Shown: piece after piece, positions 7,544 through 15,200 of the stretch
Layout: each line of letters opens with the position of its first letter
Position numbering within the stretch: the first letter of the stretch is position 1
Made by a program: the position numbers and the translations under genes
Notes under the pieces: model-generated
Database searches by the model: none
What the model was told of the DNA's origin: nothing
What the model saw: the letters and a program-made list of their open reading frames with translations, nothing else
Assembly: GCA_022360535.1 (NCBI GenBank)
Contig: JAKSCP010000210.1
Coordinates: 1 to 15,877 of the forward strand
Direction of reading: 5' to 3'
Length of the DNA stretch: 15,877 nt
DNA from: Pseudomonadales bacterium
GTDB lineage: Bacteria > Pseudomonadota > Gammaproteobacteria > Pseudomonadales > Pseudohongiellaceae

Positions 7544-8368
7544 TCAACTACCCTGCAGCCGCGCTCGAAAATCGTACCAGCTGTCTACCAGTGCCGCTAA
7601 GATCAGCAGCTGCACCACAACCGGAAGCATTAATACTATGTAGAAAGTTACCAGCCACATGCTGGATAACTTCCTCTTCTCTACCGTAGCGTGTACCAGC
7701 GCAACACCGGAAAACACCAATGGCAGCACAAAATACAGCACCCAACTCGAAGGGATAACCACTTCGAAGGTGGACAACAACATTGCCGCAAGCAAAACAA
7801 GTGCGACTTTCTGTTCAATCCTCAGACTGTGGAATTCTGTCTGAAATCCACCCGGATTAAACAATGCTGCCTGCATCCAACGTGACAGCATTAACAAAAC
7901 TATTGAGAGAAACATACAGACCGCGCCAATCACGCTGGTCATCACTGTTCTTATGTCTTCGATCTGCAAATCCTGTTGCCCGGAACTTTGCAGATAATCT
8001 TCGACCTGTACCATCAACACATCCAGGTAGGTAGGCTGCAGTCGAAAATAGAATTCGACACACAGGCCAACCGCGATGGCTGCCAGGAGTGTGAACTCCC
8101 AGGACTCTGTCTCTCTCAGCAAGAGTCCTAAGCCGCTGACGCCAAGCAACATGACCAGGGGAACCAGATCCCCCAAGCTTGCCCAACCAATCAACGGCAA
8201 CATGGCCCAAGCGAAAATCAGTGCACCTTCACTTAGACCTTTACGCAGGATTACTAATCCCACTACCACTGGATTCAATAAATTGGCCAGTGGTATCAGA
8301 CCAAGAAGCACAACGGCGATAATGGCCTGTCTGCGGCCGGTCATCACATATTCAGCTAGACCGCGCAT
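7544..8368 (-). CDS. Conserved membrane protein of the rpsR-rplI interval (DUF2232/YybS-like)
   Basis: This 274-residue protein is inserted between the S18 and L9 genes, the place where Pseudomonas and relatives carry an unnamed membrane protein. Hydrophobic stretches suggest about eight membrane helices: two at about 14-42, two within 48-83, one at about 91-107, one at about 144-163, then further ones after about 190. A non-membrane loop (about 110-140, with DVLMVQVEDYLQ) and a conserved-looking FNPGGFQTEFHSLR stretch (about 169-182) just after a helix are its most distinctive parts. By position and layout it resembles the DUF2232/YybS family, whose biochemical role is not established; some relatives resemble substrate-binding membrane components of transporters. 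AAGGAAA precedes the ATG. Gaps of 31 and 39 bases tie it to rpsR and rplI in one transcript. Confidence 0.85.
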   Translation of the reverse strand: MRGLAEYVMTGRRQAIIAVVLLGLIPLANLLNPVVVGLVILRKGLSEGALIFAWAMLPLIGWASLGDLVPLVMLLGVSGLGLLLRETESWEFTLLAAIAVGLCVEFYFRLQPTYLDVLMVQVEDYLQSSGQQDLQIEDIRTVMTSVIGAVCMFLSIVLLMLSRWMQAALFNPGGFQTEFHSLRIEQKVALVLLAAMLLSTFEVVIPSSWVLYFVLPLVFSGVALVHATVEKRKLSSMWLVTFYIVLMLPVVVQLLILAALVDSWYDFRARLQGS

Positions 8369-8399
8369 TGTGTTTCCTTAAAACCTCTCGAGTGACTGC

Positions 8400-8630
8400 T
8401 TAAACCTGATGACTATCGGTGTAAGGAATCAGTGCCAGATAACGAGCTCTCTTAATCGCGGTTGCCAACTGACGTTGGTAGCGCGCCTTAGTACCGGTAA
8501 TACGACTGGGCACAATCTTGCCAGTTTCTGAGACGTAGGCCTTCAAGGTTTCGAGATCTTTGTAGTCGATTTCTTTGGTGCCTTCTGCAGTGAATTTGCA
8601 GAATTTACGTCGACGAAAATAACGAGCCAT
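8400..8630 (-). CDS. rpsR: 30S ribosomal protein S18 (bS18)
   Basis: bS18 binds the platform of the small subunit together with bS6. The 76-residue sequence is typical in length and content: the basic N-terminus ARYFRRRKFCKFTAEG, the DYKDLETLKAYVSETGKI helix-turn region, and the PSRITGTKARYQRQLATAIKRARYLALIPY rRNA-binding half. Cys11 is in the place seen in most bacterial S18 proteins; I make no claim about metal binding. It follows rpsF by 31 bases with no priB gene between, unlike E. coli. S6 and S18 bind as a heterodimer, so adjacent genes suit equal synthesis. Confidence 0.98.
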   Translation of the reverse strand: MARYFRRRKFCKFTAEGTKEIDYKDLETLKAYVSETGKIVPSRITGTKARYQRQLATAIKRARYLALIPYTDSHQV

Positions 8631-8661
8631 AGTGTTTTCCTATTTAGAATTCTGTTTCAGC

Positions 8662-9195
8662 TTATTCAGCCTTGTCAGCGTCCGCGTCGTCAGCGGCTGC
8701 GTCTTCGGCAGGTGCCTCTTCTGCAACTTCTTCAGTAGCAGCTTCTTCAGCAGGTGCTTCTTCAGCAGCATCAGCCTTCAGCTCTACATCATCTGTCTTT
8801 GCAGCGGCTTCAGCGGCAGCGGTCTCTTCTTCCTTACGTTTCTGCTCCGCGCGCGCTTTTCGCTCTTTGCTCTCACGTTCTTGCTTGAGGATCAGCGACT
8901 CTTCCGTGACAGCGTCTTTGCGCTTGATGACGAGATTACGCAGAACGGCATCGTTGTAGCGGAACAGGGTGGAAAGTTCTTCGAGGGTTTCGCCGCCACA
9001 TTCAATATTCATCATGACGTAATGCGCCTTGTGAATTTTATTGATGGGGTAAGCAAGCTGACGACGACCCCAGTCCTCCATACGGTGAACTCGGCCGCCA
9101 CTATCGGTCATTAACTGGGTGTAACGTTCAATCATTCCTGGCACCTGCTCTGATTGATCAGGGTGCACGAGGAATACCACTTCATAGTGTCTCAT
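8662..9195 (-). CDS. rpsF: 30S ribosomal protein S6 (bS6) with long charged C-terminal tail
   Basis: bS6 pairs with bS18 on the small-subunit platform. Residues 1-95 are a standard S6 ferredoxin-like fold: MRHYEVVFLVHPDQSEQVP, GGRVHRMEDWGRRQLAYPINK (about 33-53) and RYNDAVLRNLVIK (79-91). The family is usually about 95-140 residues; this one has 177. After the core comes a highly charged helix-like stretch rich in Lys, Arg and Glu (about 101-125), then about 50 residues of Ala/Glu/Asp with repeating AEEAPAEEA-type units. The encoding DNA is a run of imperfect CTTCTTCAGCAG-like repeats. E. coli S6 gains extra C-terminal glutamates post-translationally from RimK; here acidity is genome-encoded. 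AGGAGT lies 5 bases from the ATG. It is the first gene of the ribosomal-protein unit and has a plausible promoter and structured leader. Confidence 0.97.
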   Translation of the reverse strand: MRHYEVVFLVHPDQSEQVPGMIERYTQLMTDSGGRVHRMEDWGRRQLAYPINKIHKAHYVMMNIECGGETLEELSTLFRYNDAVLRNLVIKRKDAVTEESLILKQERESKERKARAEQKRKEEETAAAEAAAKTDDVELKADAAEEAPAEEAATEEVAEEAPAEDAAADDADADKAE

Positions 9196-9207
9196 AGAGA
9201 CTCCTCT
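9196..9207 (-). promoter_or_regulatory. rpsF ribosome-binding site inside a short hairpin
   Basis: On the minus strand, AGAGGAGTCTCT ends directly at the rpsF ATG. AGAG can pair with CTCT around a GAGT loop, so the AGGAG Shine-Dalgarno is partly in stem and partly in loop. The stem is only 4 bp, so it would be a mild or protein-dependent gate rather than a strong block. Confidence 0.4.
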
Positions 9208-9263
9208 TGGTTTAGGCTTCCCATCAAACGCCGGCGCGCGTGGTGAAGCAAGGAGTTATGTGG

Positions 9264-9283
9264 GGCTCAGCCGAAGCCGGGCC
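9264..9283 (-). promoter_or_regulatory. UUCG-capped hairpin in rpsF leader
   Basis: On the minus strand (9283 down to 9264) the RNA would read GGC-C-CGGC-UUCG-GCUG-A-GCC. This is a 7-bp stem (one G-U pair, one C/A mismatch) with a C(UUCG)G loop, among the most stable RNA tetraloops. It lies about 70-90 bases before the rpsF ATG, near the predicted transcript start. No T-run follows, so it is not a terminator. S6:S18 dimers are known to bind the rpsF leader in many bacteria, but whether this hairpin is part of that site is not established. Confidence 0.5.
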
Positions 9284-9298
9284 AACAAAAGAGCGGGG

Positions 9299-9327
9299 AT
9301 TCTAGAGAATCTGCAGGCTACATGCAA
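9299..9327 (-). promoter_or_regulatory. Predicted sigma70 promoter of the rpsF unit
   Basis: On the minus strand a -35-like TTGCAT (9327-9322) is separated by exactly 17 bases from a good -10, TAGAAT (9304-9299, 5 of 6 matches). The bases right after the -10 are CCCCGC, a GC-rich discriminator. Such discriminators are typical of ribosomal promoters repressed by ppGpp/DksA. Transcription would start near 9292, giving a leader of roughly 95 bases. The -35 matches only in its TTG half, so activity may rely on upstream elements. Confidence 0.55.
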
Positions 9328-9561
9328 GCGCCGCCCGGCTCGTAGCAGATTGGGCAATGCTTAGTAGGCAAGGCAATTACCAAAGTCCACTGTTGCCCTC
9401 TCGCCGGGCTGGCACAGTGACACAGACGGGCAGTCCGTTTTCATGCATTTTTTAGCAACTAATGGGCAATTTTCCTACAGAATGCAGGGTCAAGAGTACG
9501 GAATCAGCAAATTGATGAAAACTGTTTATGAGAATCAAAACGTCAGTGGCAAAATGACGCA

Positions 9562-11847
9562 ATGAATGAGCATCGAATTTCCAGCTCTGTTATACGTGAC
9601 AGACAAATCAAGGACCTGTTGCCCAACGTCCTGCTTCTGGCCGGCGTCGATGCATTAGCCGCTACAGCACTGTTTATATTCGTCATTTTCGCCATCGGTA
9701 ACTATGAATCGACGGCCTACCTGTGGTTTGGTGGAACTATTGCTCTGAGTCTAAGCCGGGCCGCAATCATCTACTTTTCGGACCGTGTCTTAGGGTACAG
9801 TGACAATCTCAAAGCCACAGCGGCATTGATCGTTGCTTCCGCACTAATATCCGGATGTATCTGGGGTACCACCTGGATGATGCATCCAACTCTGGCAGCA
9901 TTCGACGCACCCCGTGGCGCGATACTCTCCTGGCCCACTCTCATCATATTCACCTCAGCCATCTACTTCGGGCCTTTTCGGGAAGCGTTTTTTACCCTGG
10001 CGATCACCGCCACCAGCGGTCAGGTTGCACACCTGATCTATTTAGGAGATGAGCGTAATCTCCAAATTGCTGCCGGCTATGTGGTGCTGGTTGCGATTGC
10101 TTCCTTAGTAGCAATAAACATCAATCGAGACCGACTACGTGCCACCAGAGCAGACATGCTGGTGCAAAGACTGCGTGAAGATCTGATACGAGACGAAAGA
10201 ACTCTCAAAGCCAAAGAAGCGGAGTTGCTGGAAAGAATAGATCGCGAAGAACGCCTGATAGAGGCCAAGAAGCTTTCAGATAACAAACTGCAAGAAGCAA
10301 ATGAAGAGAAGCTGTTATTGCTGGATGCAATCGGCGAAGGCATCCTGGGTGTCAACAGTGAAGGCAACATCACTTTTATTAATCCTGCGGCATTGTCAAT
10401 GTTGAACTACACCGAGCAAGAAACACTTGACCAAAATGCAGTGGGATTGTTGTGCAAAAGCACAACGGCGACCGGCCTCGAAGCTGAGACTCGCCAGGTA
10501 CTGAATTCTTGTGTAACCAAGGGCGCAACACATCAGAATGTACAGGGCGTGTTCTCTGGTTCGAATCATCAACTGCTGCCAGTTAACTTTGCCTGTCGTC
10601 CGGTAAAAAAAGACCAAACACTTATTGGCGTGGTCATTAGTTTCACCGATGAGACTCAACGCAAAGACATGGAAGCAAAACTGGTGCAGTCCCAGAAAAT
10701 GGAGGCTATGGGTCGAATCACCGGAGGAGTTGCCCATGACTTCAACAATCTGCTCACCGTGATCCTCGGTAACCTGCAATTCCTCAAGCGCCGCTATTTC
10801 AAAAATACTGACGGCAATGGCGCCGAATTGGTCGACAAGATAATGTCTGCTGCAAAAAGCGGAGCCGACCTGAACAGTCGTCTGTTAAGCTATTCCCGAG
10901 AACAGTCGTTGCAGAATGAGTTGACTGATCTTAAGAAACTGTTGCTGGACATGGACAAGTTTTTACAACGCATTCTCGGCGAACAGGTCAAGGTAAATAT
11001 TGAATTCGATGAGTCATCTGCTGCCGTGATGATTGATCGCAATCAATTTGAAAATGTGGTGATCAATCTTTGTCTGAATGCCCGCGATGCCATGCCGGAG
11101 GGTGGTACCTTAACCATCGGTAGCCGAAAAGTAGTGCTCGACGAAAGCCCGGTTGTAAAACTGGGGGTAGGCAATGAGAGAGAGGAAACGATCAGTGAGT
11201 ATCTGGAACTCATCTTTTCAGATACTGGCACCGGTGTTCCATTGGATATTCAAGAAAAAATCTTCGATCCGTTTTTTACTACGAAAGAACGGGGCAAAGG
11301 GACTGGCTTCGGCCTGAGTACTGCATACGGTTTCCTGCAACAGTCGGGCGGTAGCATCAGGGTTGAAAGCGTGCCTGGTGAGGGAGCAACCTTTATCCTT
11401 GTTCTGCCCCTGGTGCAACAGGAACCAGAGCAGGATACTGGTGCGTATGAAGATGAGGCTGATCTCATGAGTTATAACGGAACAATCCTGGTTGTAGAAG
11501 ATGACGACGGTGTGAGAGAGATTGCCTGTCAGACTCTATTGGACGCTGGTTACCAGGTGCTACTTGCAGAAAACGGAAACAAAGGGCTTGAACAGTTTCA
11601 AAAACATCGCAATATCGATCTGGTTTTTTCCGACATCATCATGCCGGGTGGCATGACAGGTGTGGAGATGGCTGAAGAAATCCAGAGCATTAAACCAATC
11701 CCTATCCTCCTGGCCACTGGTTACGCGGAGAAGATGTTGAAGGACCGGGTTGAAAGTGAAAGCAATGTGGTCTGTATTTCCAAGCCTTACGATATTGAAG
11801 AGCTACCTAGCCTGATCGACTCCATGTTGCAGCAAGAAGCCAGCTAG
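9562..11847 (+). CDS. Membrane-bound PAS hybrid sensor histidine kinase with C-terminal receiver
   Basis: This 761-residue sensor would autophosphorylate in response to an unknown signal and pass phosphate to its own receiver. Six probable membrane helices fill about 21-187 and form a sensory module I cannot assign. A charged coiled coil (about 190-250) leads to a PAS domain (about 251-368, LDAIGEGILGVNSEGNITFIN). The dimerisation domain holds the H-box GGVAHDFNNLL (His392). The ATPase domain has N-box NLCLNARDAM (Asn506), DTGTG (554-558), the FFTTKERGKGTG lid and GFGLSTAYGF. The receiver (about 640-758) has Glu646-Asp647-Asp648, phospho-acceptor Asp691, Thr719 and Lys741. There is no DNA-binding output, so a phosphotransfer protein or response regulator elsewhere is expected. 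It lies alone, opposite in direction to rlmB and rpsF. The ATG at 9562 has no clear Shine-Dalgarno. Confidence 0.95.
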   Translation: MNEHRISSSVIRDRQIKDLLPNVLLLAGVDALAATALFIFVIFAIGNYESTAYLWFGGTIALSLSRAAIIYFSDRVLGYSDNLKATAALIVASALISGCIWGTTWMMHPTLAAFDAPRGAILSWPTLIIFTSAIYFGPFREAFFTLAITATSGQVAHLIYLGDERNLQIAAGYVVLVAIASLVAININRDRLRATRADMLVQRLREDLIRDERTLKAKEAELLERIDREERLIEAKKLSDNKLQEANEEKLLLLDAIGEGILGVNSEGNITFINPAALSMLNYTEQETLDQNAVGLLCKSTTATGLEAETRQVLNSCVTKGATHQNVQGVFSGSNHQLLPVNFACRPVKKDQTLIGVVISFTDETQRKDMEAKLVQSQKMEAMGRITGGVAHDFNNLLTVILGNLQFLKRRYFKNTDGNGAELVDKIMSAAKSGADLNSRLLSYSREQSLQNELTDLKKLLLDMDKFLQRILGEQVKVNIEFDESSAAVMIDRNQFENVVINLCLNARDAMPEGGTLTIGSRKVVLDESPVVKLGVGNEREETISEYLELIFSDTGTGVPLDIQEKIFDPFFTTKERGKGTGFGLSTAYGFLQQSGGSIRVESVPGEGATFILVLPLVQQEPEQDTGAYEDEADLMSYNGTILVVEDDDGVREIACQTLLDAGYQVLLAENGNKGLEQFQKHRNIDLVFSDIIMPGGMTGVEMAEEIQSIKPIPILLATGYAEKMLKDRVESESNVVCISKPYDIEELPSLIDSMLQQEAS

Positions 11848-11905
11848 ACTATTGGCTGTTCCTAATGCTGAACCCTCTCGGGAGTGCATATACCTTCCAG
11901 GTTAA

Positions 11906-12661
11906 CTATTCACTTTTAGCAGTTCGTTGCCGCACCGCTTCGAATAGGGCGACACCCGCCGCTACGGAGACATTCAAACTACTGATCTGTCCAGCCATCG
12001 GTATTGCAATCAGATAGTCGCAACTCTCCTTCGTAAGTCGACGCAACCCACTTCCTTCCGAGCCCATCACTAAGGCCAGTCCGCCTGTGAGGTTTTGTCG
12101 ATAAAGGCTGGTTTCTGTTGCATCGTCAGTACCTGCTATCCATATGTTTTTTTCCTTGAGTGCTTCCAAACAACGAGCCAAATTCGTCACGCTCACTACA
12201 TTGACAGTCTCGGCCGCACCGCTGGCGACCCGGCTCACCGTGCTGTTGAGACTGGCAGATTTGTTCTTGGGAATAATGACCGCATCGACTCCGGCAGCAT
12301 CAGCGGTACGCAGACAGGCGCCAAGATTGTGGGGATCGGTAATGCCATCTAGCACCAGCAATAGTGGATCATGCTCAATAGCGTCCAAATGGCTGAGTAA
12401 TTCCTTCTCTGACATCGTGACTTTGTTGGCACTGAGTTCAGCCGCAACCCCCTGATGAGTGTCTTCCGAGATCTTGGACAGGATCTCGGCATCTACCTCT
12501 TCTGCTTTGACATTGTGTTCAACAGCAAGCCGTTTCAAAGCGATCAGGCGCGCGTCGTCGCGATCTGCCTTCAGAAGCAGTTTGCTGATCGAGCCGGACC
12601 GCTGCTTGATCACTTCGGTCACCGCATGAATGCCGGTTATCCAATAGTGCTCATTACTCAT
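11906..12661 (-). CDS. rlmB: 23S rRNA (guanosine-2251-2'-O)-methyltransferase RlmB
   Basis: RlmB is a SPOUT-class enzyme that methylates the ribose of G2251 in the P-loop of 23S rRNA using S-adenosylmethionine. The 251 residues match the family. An N-terminal L30e-like rRNA-binding domain (about 5-80, YWITGIHAVTEVIK) precedes the knotted catalytic domain. SpoU motif 1 is LDGITDPHNLGACLRTA (104-120, including the conserved Asn and Arg), motif 2 is ALVMGSEGSGLRRL (196-209) and motif 3 is IPMAGQISSLNVSVAAGVALFE (220-241). Its start follows the rnr stop by 6 bases, so translation is probably coupled. In Pseudomonas the next gene downstream of rlmB is rpsF; here the hybrid kinase intervenes, in opposite orientation. 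No clear terminator is visible in the 58 bases between the convergent rlmB and kinase ends. Confidence 0.97.
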   Translation of the reverse strand: MSNEHYWITGIHAVTEVIKQRSGSISKLLLKADRDDARLIALKRLAVEHNVKAEEVDAEILSKISEDTHQGVAAELSANKVTMSEKELLSHLDAIEHDPLLLVLDGITDPHNLGACLRTADAAGVDAVIIPKNKSASLNSTVSRVASGAAETVNVVSVTNLARCLEALKEKNIWIAGTDDATETSLYRQNLTGGLALVMGSEGSGLRRLTKESCDYLIAIPMAGQISSLNVSVAAGVALFEAVRQRTAKSE

Positions 12662-12667
12662 ACTGGA

Positions 12668-15187
12668 CTATCGCCTAGGCCGCTTAGGCACTGAACGGGG
12701 CTTTTTTCCACTTTTAGATTTGGCATTTCGTTTCTTATTTGCTGTTTGTTTGCGAGCTTTCTTGCTTGCTTCCTTGCCTGCCTTCTTACCACGGAGTTTT
12801 TCCCTGATGTTGTTTTTTGCCGAAGCGCTCTTGCGGGATTTCGATCTCTTTGCTGCTTTGTTCTTGCCCCTACGGGCAGTTTTGTCAGACACCTTTCTGC
12901 GAGACCTGCTCTTTGTTGAATCAGAATTCAGCATCTGCAGGTCGATCTTTTTCTCTTCAAGATCCACTCTTGCTACTCTAACGGAAACAAGGTCACCCAG
13001 CCGATAAACCTGACGACTGCGCTCACCTTCCAGGCTGTGGCGAATTGGATCGAAGTGATAGTAGTCATTACTGAGTTCTGTTATATGCACCAGTCCTTCG
13101 ATATAGATGCCTCCAAGTTCTACAAATAACCCGAAGCTGGTTACAGACGTGATGGTACCCTCATACTCGTCACCGACCCGATCTTGCATGTATTCACACT
13201 TTAGCCAATCCATGACGCTGTAACTTGCGGCATCGGCCCGTCGCTCTTGGGCCGAGCAAGATTCACCCAGGCTAATCAGCTCGGGCACCGAATAAGGGTA
13301 GATTGTATTCCTGGCAAGAGCTGATTGATCCGGGTGGCGCTTGAGTCGACGGTCTTTTTTGTTGCGAATCAGATAACGAATGGCGCGGTGCACAAGAAGA
13401 TCAGGAAACCGGCGTATTGGTGACGTGAAATGGGTATAGGCTGAAAAACCTAGACCGAAGTGTCCGCTGTTCTCAGGCTGATACACCGCCTGCATCATTG
13501 ATTTGATCAACATGGTTTGCAGCATATGGCGATCAGGTCGATCCCCAATCTGCTTGATGGTTTTCTGGTAGTCAGAAGGTTTTGGCTGCTCACCGCCACC
13601 AAGGTGCAGACCCATCTCTGCCAGAAATTCGCGCAGTCCATCCAGTTTGTCAGGATTAGGCCCGGCATGCACTCGGTATAAAGCAGGACATTCACAATGC
13701 TGCAAAAGCTCCGCGGCCGCCACATTGGCACTAAGCATACATTCCTCGATTAGGCGGTGTGCATCATTGCGCTCTACAGGAACTATCTCCCGTATTTTTC
13801 TATCCTCCCCGAACACCATTCGCGTTTCAGTTGAATCGAAGTCCATTGCGCCTCGATTCACCCGGGCTTCATGCAAAGACTTATAAAGTGCATACAATTC
13901 ATCAACACCTTCGATGACAGCTTTATAGCGCTTGCGTAGTTTGGATTTAATTTTCTCTTGAGAAGCCGTCGTTGGAGGCTGCAACATGTCAGCAACTTCG
14001 GTGTATGTGAGCCTGGCGTGGGAATGAATAACGGCTTCATAGAATTTATATGCAATCGTCTCGCCTTCCGCAGAGATGGTTAGTTCGCAAACCATCGCCA
14101 GGCGATCACAGTTTGGCTTAAGAGAACACAGGCCATTAGAGATCTTTTCAGGGAGCATCGGAACGACATGGCCTGGAAAATACACAGACGTGCCCCGGTT
14201 CTGGGCCTCCTCATTCAGAGCCGAAGCCACGCCAACATAGTGGGACACATCAGCAATAGCGACGTAGAGTGTCCAACTGCGATCTCTATTCGCGGTCGCG
14301 AAAACAGCATCGTCGAAGTCCTTGGCATCGTCACCATCGATAGTGACGAAAGGAACATCCCTGAGATCGTGCCGACCGGCCAAGTCTGTTTCACTAACGT
14401 GCTTGGGCAACCTTGCGGCTTCTTTTTTGACAGCGGACGGCCACTGACTGGGTATCGCAAAACTGTGTAATGCGATGTCGATTTCTATCCCTGGTGTGGC
14501 GACATCACCAAGTACTTCGACAACCTCAGCGATCGCTTTGCGACGTTTGCTGGGATATTCAAGAATTCTCGCCAGTACGTATTGACCATCTTCGGCAGAA
14601 CCCGACTTGCTCGGCGCTATCAGTATCTCGTGTTGAATGCGCTTGTTGTCTGGGACCAGCAACCCGAATCCATCTTCCAGATAGAATCGGCCTACAACCT
14701 CTTCATGTCGACGTTCAAGAATCTCGACAACCGAAGCCTCTCTTCGACCCCGGGCATCGATACCGGTGAATCGAGCCAATACTTTGTCGCCATCGAACAA
14801 TCGAGCCATCTCGCGCAGTGAGAGAAACATGTCCGATTCATTGTTATCAGGTATGAAGTAACCAGCACCGTCTTTGGTTCCCTGCACCATTCCCTTAACC
14901 AGGTCCATGTGCGCAGTAAGACCATAGGCACCGCGGCGATTACTGATGATCTGCCCGTCTCGCGACATCGCAATAAGCCGGCGTCGAAGTGCCTCAACTT
15001 GTTCTTCTGTCTCGAGCTGCAGATTTTCAGCCAACTCATCCAGGTAAACCGGCTCGCCGATTTTTTCGAGTTGCGCAAGGATATGCTCACGACTCGCTAT
15101 TGGATTCGCGTATCTGGCAGCCTCGCGGGAGGCGAAAGGATCTCTGCTACCGGTGGGGTTTTTCTGTGATTTTTTGCGGGAGGGCAT
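12668..15187 (-). CDS. rnr: Ribonuclease R
   Basis: RNase R is a processive 3'-5' exoribonuclease that degrades structured RNA, tmRNA-tagged messages and faulty rRNA. At 839 residues it is slightly longer than the E. coli enzyme (813). An N-terminal helix-turn-helix (about 30-90) and two cold-shock domains (about 95-235) precede the RNB domain: the metal site TIDGDDAKDFDDAV (282-295) gives Asp284, Asp290, Asp292 and Asp293. SNGLCSLKPNCDRLAM (350-365) and FTSPIRRFPDLLVHRAIRY (587-605) carry the remaining conserved residues. The S1 domain spans about 672-755 (YEGTITSVTSFGLFVEL). The last 84 residues are a Lys/Arg/Ser-rich tail. The start is supported by family alignment (ANPIASREHIL near residue 27) but has no Shine-Dalgarno and lies only 13 bases past a good -10 box. 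rlmB follows by 6 bases. Confidence 0.98.
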   Translation of the reverse strand: MPSRKKSQKNPTGSRDPFASREAARYANPIASREHILAQLEKIGEPVYLDELAENLQLETEEQVEALRRRLIAMSRDGQIISNRRGAYGLTAHMDLVKGMVQGTKDGAGYFIPDNNESDMFLSLREMARLFDGDKVLARFTGIDARGRREASVVEILERRHEEVVGRFYLEDGFGLLVPDNKRIQHEILIAPSKSGSAEDGQYVLARILEYPSKRRKAIAEVVEVLGDVATPGIEIDIALHSFAIPSQWPSAVKKEAARLPKHVSETDLAGRHDLRDVPFVTIDGDDAKDFDDAVFATANRDRSWTLYVAIADVSHYVGVASALNEEAQNRGTSVYFPGHVVPMLPEKISNGLCSLKPNCDRLAMVCELTISAEGETIAYKFYEAVIHSHARLTYTEVADMLQPPTTASQEKIKSKLRKRYKAVIEGVDELYALYKSLHEARVNRGAMDFDSTETRMVFGEDRKIREIVPVERNDAHRLIEECMLSANVAAAELLQHCECPALYRVHAGPNPDKLDGLREFLAEMGLHLGGGEQPKPSDYQKTIKQIGDRPDRHMLQTMLIKSMMQAVYQPENSGHFGLGFSAYTHFTSPIRRFPDLLVHRAIRYLIRNKKDRRLKRHPDQSALARNTIYPYSVPELISLGESCSAQERRADAASYSVMDWLKCEYMQDRVGDEYEGTITSVTSFGLFVELGGIYIEGLVHITELSNDYYHFDPIRHSLEGERSRQVYRLGDLVSVRVARVDLEEKKIDLQMLNSDSTKSRSRRKVSDKTARRGKNKAAKRSKSRKSASAKNNIREKLRGKKAGKEASKKARKQTANKKRNAKSKSGKKPRSVPKRPRR

Positions 15188-15200
15188 GAGGAATGGGCGC

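Larger units (their letters stand above)
9196..9561. other. Divergent intergenic region, rpsF leader and hybrid-kinase upstream
   Basis: This 366-base gap separates the rpsF start (minus) from the kinase start (plus). The rpsF-proximal 130 bases hold its promoter and a structured leader, listed separately. The kinase-proximal part (about 9330-9561) has no convincing sigma70 promoter: the best -35-like TTGATG (9513-9518) has only a poor -10 partner. A short hairpin at about 9426-9438 is followed by a T-rich stretch on the plus strand, too weak to call. No small gene with a ribosome-binding site is seen. Confidence 0.6.

Noticed and set aside
8632..9114. Open frames opposite rpsF, including a Ser/Ala-rich one at 8672-8959
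   Set aside because: These are complements of the repetitive Ala/Glu codons of the S6 tail; no start signal and no domain.
9426..9444. Possible terminator (ACGG/CCGT hairpin followed by T-rich stretch) ahead of the hybrid kinase
   Set aside because: Stem is only 4-5 bp and the T-run is broken by CATGCA; no upstream plus-strand transcript is evident.
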